NCBI RefSeq assembly: GCF_014206875.1
Contig: NZ_JACIJO010000003.1
Coordinates: 1,134,660 to 1,198,659, forward strand
Source: Algoriphagus iocasae
Lineage (GTDB): Bacteria > Bacteroidota > Bacteroidia > Cytophagales > Cyclobacteriaceae
Length of the DNA stretch: 64,000 bases
Direction of reading: 5' to 3'
Within the stretch, counting starts at the first letter, position 1; the number at the start of each line of letters is the position of its first letter. Shown here one piece after another: positions 34,509 to 42,867 of the stretch. The notes beneath the pieces are model-generated. The model did not search any database. It had not been told where the DNA came from and saw only the letters and a list, made by a program, of their open reading frames with translations. The translations under genes and the position numbers were made by a program.

Positions 34509-37500
34509 CTAATTTTTATATAATGAAAAAACAGAGGTTTCTTTTGTCCCTTCTGTGAACCTTTTAGGATCCCATGATTTAGGCTGAACATACCAGACCT
34601 GACTCACCATGAAACTAGAGCAGATCGATGCACTCGCAACCGTCTGAATTTTAGACCCTGTCAAAGCAATTTCAAAACTAAAGGTCTGTTCCACAAAATA
34701 TCTTTGATAAGTTATAGCCAAATATTCAATCAAAGATTTGAGGTCATCAGCGTGTGACTCTACAATTTCAGCATGATTAAACCTGCGAATAGCAACATGA
34801 GCAGCAATTCTAGCTAATTGATCTTGTGGAGAGCTTCCAGAGGGAACAATTATGTGAATTTTGTCATATTCTCTTTCATCAAGAAGCGTGAAGAGTCTTT
34901 CGTGTTTTGGTGAGGAAAATGCTATTAAAACACGCCTTGAAGAATAATTGTCAATGTTTTTGGGCATTAGTGGAATCAATTTATATGGCCCTGATTCTCC
35001 TTTGAGCACATCTGTGAGAGACTCAAGAAATTGAGTATGATCACTTTCTCTATATTCTTCCAGTAATTTTTTGATAACTTCTTCTAAGGGATAGTGTTTT
35101 TCTGCTTCAGTAAAAACCACATTTACCCTTTTACGATTGTTGAGTACAGTTCTAATTATATTGAAAATAACCGCTTTAGGGAGGCCTGTAATATCTACAG
35201 TCAGATCGTCATTAAACTGTATGCCACTTTCTATTGCTTGATCCACGGGGTGTATTTTGTAAGGTAACTTTTCTACATCTAAGCTTTGGATCATAGAGTT
35301 CTTGTTTCCAGCTTCTTTGAATTCAATGAGATCTACTTGAGAAATTGTAGCGCAATTAAGCCATCTATGTAAGGACTCTAGTGTACGTTCTTCAAATCCC
35401 AATCCAGCTATAAAGTGTAAACCTTTATCGGTCTTACAAAGGTCGTTTAAGGTGAGGTCTTCTAAGATTGGTAGCTTTTCAATAGCTAATTGTTCAAGTT
35501 TTTTAGTGGATTCTGGATCAATAATTGGCTCTTGGGATAGAGTTTCTTGTTCCCATAAAGTTGTTTGAATAACGATCTCTTCTTGTTTATAAGGTTCTTC
35601 TGATGTTCCTTCGTTATCCGTAAAGGGGAGTTCATCAGGAACTTCTGTTTTTAAGTTCCTTATTAAAATATCTTTGCCTTTTTTGGGGTTGTTTAGCCAA
35701 TCTTCTAACTCTTCTCCAGATAATTCAAAACGATCGGCATTTGATAACCCTATATGATTTGTCACACCATATAGCTTTCGGTAAACTAGCTTAAATTGTT
35801 GTTGGGGGTTAACGCCTTGCCTATTGGTACGTGAAGCTTCTGGCCCTCCTGAGAAATTAAAAATGCCAGCATCGATTAGCTCTCTTACCTGCTCATATTG
35901 TCTTTCAATATTGCCAGTAGTAATATTTATAAAGATGCTTGAATATTGCCTCAATCTTAACTTTGATCCTTCTCCCTCGGCTTCACGAGCTTTATAGGAT
36001 TGTACGAGTAGGTGATGAGTTGCTTTGGCGAAAGACTCAGCAAAGTCATACAATCTACTTTCCCTTCGATTTATATGATACAGGCGCGAATTGCAAAGAT
36101 CTAAATAGCATTCATTCTGAGCTTCTCGAGAAACAGGAAAGTTTTTGACGTTCCTGTTCAGAATCATATCATAAAGCGTAATAATATCTCCAATATCTCC
36201 AACGCAGACACTTGCAATGGCCGTAATGCCATGATATAATCCTTTTTTATCTGATGCCTTTGCCTTTCGGGCAATGTTTTCAGCAATACTTTTCAAAGTG
36301 GCATCTCCAAGAACCTGTGAAGGAATGAGATGTTTAGGGTGACCACTATGAAATTTAGAACGCTTAAGAAGAATTTTCTCAACAAACCTAGTGCCTTCAG
36401 ATTTATTTGCATGTACCTTCTCATTAACCTCATTACCCAAGTCAAATACATCATAATCTCTCCCTTCTCTAGCCTGTTCAATATTGCCAGGAGAGTTGAT
36501 GACCATTTCAAGTGTTTGCATTTCAGTAGTGAACTTGAATGCACAATATTGATCTTGAAAAAGAAGGGTGGATACCAGGTGAATTATATTGTCATCATTC
36601 AGGAAGCGCGTTGATACATCATCAAGGAGGAAAAAAACATAGCTATTATTCCATACCTCGGAACATTCACGTATTGCTTGTGCTAAAACTGGGAAGGAAA
36701 CAGCAGGATTTGCTGTAATAATATGTTTACTTTCACCTTTGCTAAGGCTGTTCAAGGCTCTTTTTAAGAAAACCTCAACTTCATGTTCTGACGGTATGTT
36801 TGTTATTTCTTCCGTACCTTCAACATATTGGGCGACTACCTTTGCAATTGAAATAAAGGAATCATGCCTAACACATTCTCTGTTTAGTTCTCTTAAGTGT
36901 TTAATAGCACTTATGGCCTCAATTGCATATGCTAAGAATAATCTTGGAAATGGCTGGTGAATTGGCTTATCCATTAATCCATGTGAATCAAGTAGTCTGG
37001 TACATGAAACATAAAGTCCTAAATAACCTTCTTTCTCAAGTCGAGCGGTTAGCTCAGTGTCTTTTTCTGTTTCATTTATTGGAATAGCCCTTGCATGAAA
37101 TTGCAATGCCCTTAATAGCATGGTTTTCCCACATCCACGCATACCTGTTATAACCAAGGGGCCACGGCTGGAAATCCGACTAATCCACCTATCATCATCA
37201 TCTACCAGTAGACTAGGAACAAACCAAGGCAACATTGTTTGTGCGTTATAGGAATCTCTAAAATTCTTGAGTTCTAATGCAGCTTTCCATGGAGAACTAA
37301 CCTGTATAGACGAACTCTTGATTTGATCTATGATTTCTGAAAATTCGAAGGTTCGTTGATTTTTGACACTCGGCAGTAATATTTTGGCACGCTCTTCCAA
37401 TAGACTGGCTAAACGATAATCGCGCTCATCTGAGCTACCTGGTAAATCAAGTATTTTTTTGCTCAGTTGATCTAGAGTGATTGCAACTCTATGTAGGTCT

Positions 37501-38186
37501 CCAACCCGGTTTGATTTGTCTCCACTTTGTGTTTTTGAAGCAAGTGACCCAAAGTCAATTGCTACTGCTTTGATAGTGTCGTCCAGCTCACCCAACCGCC
37601 TTCTTTCAGGTTCCAACTCTTCTATTATGATATTTCCTGGATGAAGATCATTGTGAAATAGCTTTTTTGACTCTAACTCGGATAACACTTTTAGAAGATC
37701 TATTGCGATTTGGCCAATTGCTGTGGCTTTCAGTTGATTTTCTGAGGCAATGAGGTGTTTGAGTGTTTTTCCTTTTACATACTGAAGAATGGCAACATGA
37801 CATTCAATTGAAGTGTCACCAAATGAAATATGATCTTCAAAGATATCGTCTATATCCACTATATGCTGAGTTCCTTCTGCTGCTTCAGCATGCGCCCTAC
37901 ACTCTTCTTGAAAATCCTTTCCAAAGAATCTATATACTTCTTTTGGGACAACTTTAAGCACACGTTTTTGGGTACGTATGGCAGTACTTTTTTCAACAAT
38001 GTAGGTGGCGCCATAGTACCCGCGTTCTAATGCATCAAGAACTTTATATTCACCAATCTGAGTAGGCCTAGTTTCTTCAAACAAAGGGAATCCATAAGGA
38101 TTACCACACTCTGGGCAGAAATCTTTCAGTTCTTTTTCACTGTAGTCCTTTTTAGGATGTAAAAAGCAGCAGTATTTTTCCATCAT
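34509..38186 (-). CDS. Zinc-finger + protein kinase + P-loop ATPase fusion, 1225 aa
   Basis: Residues 6-27 form a C-x2-H...C-x2-C zinc knuckle (CFLH, CPEC). Next comes a Ser/Thr-type kinase domain (45-250) with the needed residues: Lys78, HND at 178-180 with Asn185, and DFG at 211-213. A P-loop NTPase follows: Walker A GMRGCGKT (348-355), Walker B VFFLLDD (517-523), then ORC/STAND-like helices. The last ~280 residues form a separate domain opening with AGLGFEERTLESL that I cannot name. The gene shares one base with each reading-frame junction of the operon. It may act as a sensor or switch for the nuclease genes; substrate unknown. Confidence 0.85.
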   Translation of the reverse strand: MMEKYCCFLHPKKDYSEKELKDFCPECGNPYGFPLFEETRPTQIGEYKVLDALERGYYGATYIVEKSTAIRTQKRVLKVVPKEVYRFFGKDFQEECRAHAEAAEGTQHIVDIDDIFEDHISFGDTSIECHVAILQYVKGKTLKHLIASENQLKATAIGQIAIDLLKVLSELESKKLFHNDLHPGNIIIEELEPERRRLGELDDTIKAVAIDFGSLASKTQSGDKSNRVGDLHRVAITLDQLSKKILDLPGSSDERDYRLASLLEERAKILLPSVKNQRTFEFSEIIDQIKSSSIQVSSPWKAALELKNFRDSYNAQTMLPWFVPSLLVDDDDRWISRISSRGPLVITGMRGCGKTMLLRALQFHARAIPINETEKDTELTARLEKEGYLGLYVSCTRLLDSHGLMDKPIHQPFPRLFLAYAIEAISAIKHLRELNRECVRHDSFISIAKVVAQYVEGTEEITNIPSEHEVEVFLKRALNSLSKGESKHIITANPAVSFPVLAQAIRECSEVWNNSYVFFLLDDVSTRFLNDDNIIHLVSTLLFQDQYCAFKFTTEMQTLEMVINSPGNIEQAREGRDYDVFDLGNEVNEKVHANKSEGTRFVEKILLKRSKFHSGHPKHLIPSQVLGDATLKSIAENIARKAKASDKKGLYHGITAIASVCVGDIGDIITLYDMILNRNVKNFPVSREAQNECYLDLCNSRLYHINRRESRLYDFAESFAKATHHLLVQSYKAREAEGEGSKLRLRQYSSIFINITTGNIERQYEQVRELIDAGIFNFSGGPEASRTNRQGVNPQQQFKLVYRKLYGVTNHIGLSNADRFELSGEELEDWLNNPKKGKDILIRNLKTEVPDELPFTDNEGTSEEPYKQEEIVIQTTLWEQETLSQEPIIDPESTKKLEQLAIEKLPILEDLTLNDLCKTDKGLHFIAGLGFEERTLESLHRWLNCATISQVDLIEFKEAGNKNSMIQSLDVEKLPYKIHPVDQAIESGIQFNDDLTVDITGLPKAVIFNIIRTVLNNRKRVNVVFTEAEKHYPLEEVIKKLLEEYRESDHTQFLESLTDVLKGESGPYKLIPLMPKNIDNYSSRRVLIAFSSPKHERLFTLLDEREYDKIHIIVPSGSSPQDQLARIAAHVAIRRFNHAEIVESHADDLKSLIEYLAITYQRYFVEQTFSFEIALTGSKIQTVASASICSSFMVSQVWYVQPKSWDPKRFTEGTKETSVFSLYKN

Positions 38187-39415
38187 TATTGGATTTCTTG
38201 AAAATTATAGGGTATGTTTCTTGTTTCTCCTATGAAAATAGACTCCTTTATGAGTTTTGTAAATGACTTTTCCAAAGACCGATCACAGCGATAAGTGCAC
38301 AGCCGTTTTTTTTCCTCAATAAAATCACCATTCTGAACAGATAGGATAATTCCACAAGGGTCTGGAAACTCGGATATTAAGCCAAATCTGGATTGTATTT
38401 CAATAATAGCTGATCTCATTTTTAATAGGTCAATTTTCACGAATCCTGACTTTTCTGAAAGCAATTCATAATAGTGTTCATCTTTGATTTTGTCAGTAAG
38501 AGTGTAGAAGTGTTCTATTGATCCACCTTGCAATTCAATATTCTCCAAAAAATGATCTTCTAAAGTTGTGATTTCTATCCCTGACACTCCACTTTTCAAA
38601 CGGCTTTCAGCAATTCCAATGGACATAGCATAGCACTCGGTTACATGCTTCATAAGCCATTCGGAATTATCATTCTGACCCGTAAAAATCTCTCTTAGTG
38701 CCAAAAGTGCTTCTCCTCGACCAATGTAAGGTTGAAAAGGGTTATTTGCATTGGTAAGAAAACAGGTTGCTCTTATATTCAATATTCTTGCGACATCAAT
38801 AAACAACTGAGCATTTCTTTTTGCAGTTTCCCAATCGCTACCGAAATTTCCAAAATCTGAAACTCTTATGTCTAAACCTGTAGTTTGTAATCCCACGGCA
38901 ATTTTTTTAGATAGAATACTGGCAACAACAAGTGCAGGAATACCTATCCTTTTAATTGATTTTCTGTATTTAAAAAGTTGTCTATCCAGTGGGGCATAAT
39001 TGTCTCCACCAATAAAGTGTACATAATCACTTTCTTGGAGCCATTCCTTAAGGGTGGTTGAATCAGGGTTAATATTATATCCTTTTATTTGAGCTAGAAC
39101 GTCAATACCCCCAGCCGGTCTCCCAGGGACGCCAAGTTTAGGGACTGTATATCCTATTTGCCGAAGGAATAAGGGGGTTATTAATGTGGATAATGAGGAG
39201 GGACCTCCTGTAGATGGAATATCAGCCAGTATTTTATTTGATTTAGAAAGGTTTAGGATATTCCCAGAATTAGCCAAATGAAGAGCCAATTGAGCTATAT
39301 CATCTAATTTAATTTTTGATTCACTAAAATCTATTAGAGCTTCAAAAGCACCGGAGCTAGGAGAAAAATGATTAAGGTCATCTAATATTTTAGAGAATGC
39401 TGTCATTTTAATCAT
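38186..39415 (-). CDS. Thymidine/pyrimidine-nucleoside phosphorylase-like protein
   Basis: 409 aa, similar in length and order of motifs to DeoA. By recalled alignment, the uracil/thymine contacts of E. coli DeoA are kept: Arg151 (R171), Ser166 (S186) and Lys170 (K190) in FKYRK and ASILSKK. The glycine loop is kept as STGGPSSLST (68-77). However, the phosphate-side residues are altered: the DKHSTGG motif is DIPSTGG (K84 to Ile66, H85 to Pro67), and the S113 and T123 positions also differ. It overlaps the methylase by 8 bp. Either it has new chemistry or it senses a nucleoside. An odd partner for a methylase. Confidence 0.82.
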   Translation of the reverse strand: MIKMTAFSKILDDLNHFSPSSGAFEALIDFSESKIKLDDIAQLALHLANSGNILNLSKSNKILADIPSTGGPSSLSTLITPLFLRQIGYTVPKLGVPGRPAGGIDVLAQIKGYNINPDSTTLKEWLQESDYVHFIGGDNYAPLDRQLFKYRKSIKRIGIPALVVASILSKKIAVGLQTTGLDIRVSDFGNFGSDWETAKRNAQLFIDVARILNIRATCFLTNANNPFQPYIGRGEALLALREIFTGQNDNSEWLMKHVTECYAMSIGIAESRLKSGVSGIEITTLEDHFLENIELQGGSIEHFYTLTDKIKDEHYYELLSEKSGFVKIDLLKMRSAIIEIQSRFGLISEFPDPCGIILSVQNGDFIEEKKRLCTYRCDRSLEKSFTKLIKESIFIGETRNIPYNFQEIQ

Positions 39416-41078
39416 TATTTAAATTAGAAAACAACTTAAGAACTACCTCCCCAATTTGTTTAGCCAAAAATGGCGGTACTGCATTTCCCACCTGGTGATA
39501 TTGGGCAGTTCTGGATCCACAGAATAAATAGTTGTCTGGGAAGGTTTGGACTCTTGCAGCTTCTCTTACAGTCAATGACCTACATTGCATTGGATCGTAA
39601 TGGATAAAGTAATGACCATCTTTAGAAATATGGCTTGTAACCGTGGTAGCTGGCTTATCGGCTACTTGTACTCTAAATCGATCAGCAAACTTTCCTGTAT
39701 CAACATTTGCATGATCAGGTATTAATTCATTGTGATGTTCTGCATAGTCAATTAAACGAGGGAAATCTCCGTTTTTCTTGGTATAAAGTGCTGCAAACAT
39801 ATACCTCATCAAATCTTGAGTAAGATGAGATCTTGATTCATGGTTTGCCACACCTTTGATTTTTGGATCTTTATACCAATTTTGAAGTTCAATATTGCAA
39901 TCAGTCTCACTTGGAGTTTTACTGGATAAGAATTCCTTTCCAATTCCGTTTACAAGATTTTCACTATTAATTTTAAACTCGTTTGGAATTAAATCCCCCC
40001 AAGTTTCAAGCTTCCCAACTTGTTGCTTCATAATGTTTTCCCAAAGCTGATCGCTGTCTTTTAGGGCTTGATATATTCGCTTTGGACTTCCATCGGCGTA
40101 TTTCTCTACGGGGTGATATTTGATAAATTTTTTACTTATTCCACTTCTTATTCTGGGAAGCTTTCCTATCACTGATTTCAAAATTGTTGGTGAATCCATT
40201 TTCGATAGAACTATTGGTTCTACTTTAATATCTTCTCTTATTCCCAACAAAATGACCCTATGCCGTCTTTGGGGAACACCGTATTTTTCACTTTTAATTA
40301 AAAAATCTGTATTATTTTCATAAATAGGATAGCCTTTAAAGTATGAATTGGGAGATTTTGCCAAGGAGTAGATTTTATATTTTGGAGAAGAAAGTCCAGT
40401 GAAAACCCTACCTGGATCTTTCAAATCCTTTTTAATTAAATCAAAAACCTTAATATCATCAACTTCAGCAGAAAGCAAACCTTTCACGTTTTCCATTACA
40501 AAAACCGCTGGATGATGGTTTGCAATAATTCGTAAATATTCTTTATAAAGGTGGACTCTATGGTCAGAATTGGAAATCCCCTGATTTCTCGAACGTCCTA
40601 CAAGTGAATAAGCTTGGCATGGTGGTCCACCAATAAGTAAAAAATCCCTATTTCCTTTAAGTGCTTTAGAGATTTTATCATCTATTGTTTTATTGCGCTC
40701 TAAAATTTCAAGAGGCTTATAACCTCCCTTTTTTTTGCCGTTTTTATCAAATTCTTCAGGATAGGGAAGTTCAAAACACCAAGCCTCATTATTAGCGTTT
40801 TCCCATTCTAAGGGATACTTGTTTTTGAGTTGATCAATCAACTTTTTCCTTTTCTTCCAAGTATTAGCCCTCATTATTTCATAATAATGTTCTGGTACTT
40901 CACTTACCGGAAATTGCCTAAAAAAACTTCTTAAGCGTAGGGTTTCATGAGCGTTTTCATCCTTTTCAATGGAAAGCTTGATGTCATAAACTCGTTTATT
41001 ATTCTTATCTACAATTGAGGAAAATCCTTCTCCTAGACCACCTGGGCCAGCAAATATATCGATGATGGGGATCGGCAT
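39408..41078 (-). CDS. dcm: DNA (cytosine-5-)-methyltransferase
   Basis: 556 aa. Motif I is DIFAGPGGLGEGF (7-19), motif IV GGPPCQAYS with catalytic Cys154, motif VI ENV (196-198), motif VIII QRRHR (270-274), and motif X QVGNAVPP (529-536). All needed residues are there, so it should transfer methyl from SAM to C5 of cytosine. The target is unreadable, but the long region between motifs VIII and X includes the recognition domain. It is longer than a typical Dcm because of insertions at about 50-140 and 300-480. First gene of the island operon, behind a clear SD and its own promoter region. Confidence 0.95.
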   Translation of the reverse strand: MPIPIIDIFAGPGGLGEGFSSIVDKNNKRVYDIKLSIEKDENAHETLRLRSFFRQFPVSEVPEHYYEIMRANTWKKRKKLIDQLKNKYPLEWENANNEAWCFELPYPEEFDKNGKKKGGYKPLEILERNKTIDDKISKALKGNRDFLLIGGPPCQAYSLVGRSRNQGISNSDHRVHLYKEYLRIIANHHPAVFVMENVKGLLSAEVDDIKVFDLIKKDLKDPGRVFTGLSSPKYKIYSLAKSPNSYFKGYPIYENNTDFLIKSEKYGVPQRRHRVILLGIREDIKVEPIVLSKMDSPTILKSVIGKLPRIRSGISKKFIKYHPVEKYADGSPKRIYQALKDSDQLWENIMKQQVGKLETWGDLIPNEFKINSENLVNGIGKEFLSSKTPSETDCNIELQNWYKDPKIKGVANHESRSHLTQDLMRYMFAALYTKKNGDFPRLIDYAEHHNELIPDHANVDTGKFADRFRVQVADKPATTVTSHISKDGHYFIHYDPMQCRSLTVREAARVQTFPDNYLFCGSRTAQYHQVGNAVPPFLAKQIGEVVLKLFSNLNND

Positions 41079-41085
41079 TTTTTTA

Positions 41086-41090
41086 CTCCT
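41086..41090 (-). promoter_or_regulatory. Shine-Dalgarno site of the methyltransferase
   Basis: On the minus strand AGGAG lies 7 nt before the ATG at 41078. Most genes in the window lack such a motif, so this start is unusually well marked. Confidence 0.6.
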
Positions 41091-41184
41091 AAAATGGGAG
41101 GGAATTTGAATTGTTAAATGGGTTTTAGTTAAATATTATGAAAATGTTCTCAACCTAGCCCAAGGTAATTGAATGGCTTAAAAT

Positions 41185-41211
41185 AAAAATACCCAATGCA
41201 GGGTATTTTTT
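41185..41211. terminator. Symmetric terminator between XRE gene and methylase
   Basis: AAAAATACCC (41185-41194) and GGGTATTTTT (41201-41210) form a perfect 10-bp stem around AATGCA with T runs on both strands. On the minus strand it ends the XRE transcript 100 bp before the methylase start, so the methylase operon must have its own promoter. Confidence 0.85.
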
Positions 41212-41282
41212 GATAAAATCATATCTTTTGGAAGCAAATTCAGCATACTTCAAGTGAATAAGAAATGAAAATGTCTAAAAGT

Positions 41283-41732
41283 TCACTTCCCCTTAATCCT
41301 CTTCACCTCCTCAGCCAAATCCATCACTGTCTTGGTCAATGACTCTATTTGCGCAGACTTTCTCTGATCATCTTGGAGATACTTCTCTAAAAGTTGGACT
41401 ATTTGATCAACTGGGTGGTATTCGATGTGCGGATAACTATGCTGACTGGAATTCACAGCATGATCATTAAAAATATTATTTGACTGAATATTGTAAATAG
41501 CGCTATCTGGATTGAAATTTTCAATGAATTCTGGTGTTACACCTAATTTTTTTGCTATAATTCCTAATGGTTCTTCCTCAATAATCTCTGAATTTTCCAA
41601 TTTGGACATTTGTTGCTGGCTCCATCCGCAGTCCTCTGCCAGTGCATATTGTTTGATGCCCATTATTTCTCTTAGCCTTTTTACGTTACGTCCATGATGG
41701 ACAAAACCTCGGTCTTTTTTTGCTTCGCTCAT
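41283..41732 (-). CDS. XRE-family transcriptional regulator
   Basis: Start at ATG 41732 (MSEAKKDRG); an upstream GTG would add 13 residues overlapping palindromes. 149 aa. The HTH_3 region is VKRLREIMGIKQYALAEDCGWSQQQMSKLENSEII. After a variable middle, the C-terminus is a coiled coil (DQIVQLLEKYLQDDQRKSAQ and so on) likely for dimerisation. It precedes the methylase operon in the same direction but is separated by a terminator. It may be a controller of the restriction-like genes, though similar stand-alone regulators are common. Confidence 0.85.
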   Translation of the reverse strand: MSEAKKDRGFVHHGRNVKRLREIMGIKQYALAEDCGWSQQQMSKLENSEIIEEEPLGIIAKKLGVTPEFIENFNPDSAIYNIQSNNIFNDHAVNSSQHSYPHIEYHPVDQIVQLLEKYLQDDQRKSAQIESLTKTVMDLAEEVKRIKGK

Positions 41733-41757
41733 AGTGGAAAGATAAAAATTTGTTGCA

Positions 41758-41794
41758 TGGTAAGATACCACAGAGAGTGGTTTTTTACCGGGTA
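41758..41794 (-). promoter_or_regulatory. Paired palindromes upstream of XRE gene
   Basis: TGGTA-AGA-TACCA (41758-41770) and TACC-G-GGTA (41786-41794) share the TACC/GGTA arms and lie just upstream of the XRE start. They are a plausible autoregulatory operator of the XRE protein. Confidence 0.35.
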
Positions 41795-42592
41795 TTTTAC
41801 TTACATATTTGGGTAAAGCATATTTGATAGGCTTTACAATTGTAATTTACACTATTTGCTAGATATTTTATAGTTGTAGTTTTCAATCTGTTCTTAATAT
41901 TTGACAATCAGTGTCCTAAAGAAATGAAATTAGAATTGAAGAAATCATATCCCATTAAAGTTGCTTCGCTCGTAACTGGAAGTGGAATGTCGCCTTTCTT
42001 GGATTTTGGTCTCGCTGTTTTGGTCTCTCTACCTATTAACCTTTTACCAGAGGAACTTGGCATCACCGCGGTAGATCGCCTGTATCCTCTAAAGCCTAAG
42101 AATCCTATTTGAGGGTTTAGGCATTTTTAAGGCTGTACTTGCTTTCTTCTGATCTGGGAAGGGACATATCCGGAGATTGCGCAGCTCCCAGAAGTACAGT
42201 TACCACACACTCAGATCAGCAAGCTTTTAATGCCGGTAGCGCTGATACATTTCTTATTTATTCATTAATGCTGGGTGCCTTAGCAGGGCAGGGTGGGAAT
42301 AGTATGTCATTTCGAACGGAGCTTGCGAAGAGAGAAATCTCATTAAACGATAGAGATTTCTCAGTCGTTCCTCCTTCGAAATGACCTGAAAAACTGCGAC
42401 TGCTCACTGACTACTGTTGACTGTGGACTTTCTTTGAGATTTCTCCTCGTTCCTCCTCGTCGCCTGCCTGCCGAAGGCATGGAAATGACCTATAAGTAGC
42501 CTTTGAAAGCTTTCAGATTTCTGACTTCAGCCTTCTGACTTTCAACATCGGTCATCGGTCATCAGTCATCCAGCATAAAACACATTTCAAGC
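41795..42592. other. Intergenic region with hairpin and pyrimidine-rich repeats
   Basis: No convincing gene. The first 500 bp show nothing I can name; a 62-codon ORF at 41924 has no supporting features. From about 42306 there is the long hairpin described separately, then repeat text (CTGACTACTGTTGACTGTGG, CTTCTGACTTTC, CATCGGTCATCGGTCATC) of a kind also found at 50.7 and 52.5 kb. Confidence 0.55.
42306..42385. repeat. 80-bp imperfect hairpin (GTCATTTCGAA...TTCGAAATGAC)
   Basis: The outer arms GTCATTTCGAA and TTCGAAATGAC and the inner arms GAGAAATCTC and GAGATTTCTC pair, with a GGAG/CTCC segment between. It belongs to the widespread GTCATT-CGA-GGAGGAACGAC repeat class; a second member, GTCATTGCGAGGAGGAACGA, is at 56.55 kb. 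Confidence 0.85.
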
Positions 42593-42703
42593 ATGTTAAA
42601 AAAACTACAAATATGCTTCCTGGGATACCTATGTCCTTTTCCCAATAGGAGCATATCAAAATGGTGGAGAGATTTCTTCTGTATAATCAGTACTAGATCT
42701 CTC

Positions 42704-42867
42704 TATCTCACCGCCATAGGCGGTTTATTTCATCGACGAAGTCGATCTATTTCAATTTACTTGAAGAATTATCTCTGCGACAAAGGAGCTGTATTTCGTC
42801 AGCCACAAGCTGACATATCTCAGAAGCGAAGCGACTTTATCTCGCAAGCCGAAGGCTTGTGTATTTC
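42704..42867. repeat. Regular array: TATYTC motifs every 22/24 nt separated by variable palindromes
   Basis: TATTTC or TATCTC occurs at 42704, 42726, 42748, 42770, 42792, 42816, 42838 and 42862. The seven spacers are 16 or 18 nt. Several are perfect palindromes, such as ACCGCC-ATA-GGCGGT, ATCGAC-GAA-GTCGAT, GTCAGC-CACAA-GCTGAC and CAAGCC-GAA-GGCTTG, each with different stem sequence. A shorter set lies at about 50008-50056. It is CRISPR-like in regularity only. Confidence 0.9.

Noticed and set aside
41924-42112. A 62-codon plus-strand ORF
   Set aside because: No signal, domain or repeat support, and no partner; length is within chance for this composition.
42593-42856. ATG 42593 as the TlpA-like gene start
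   Set aside because: It would place the signal peptide some 90 residues in, behind translated palindromes. It is kept only as an alternative.
42704-42867. A CRISPR array
   Set aside because: The constant part is only 6 nt, the period 22-24 nt, the spacers are themselves palindromes, and no cas genes are present.
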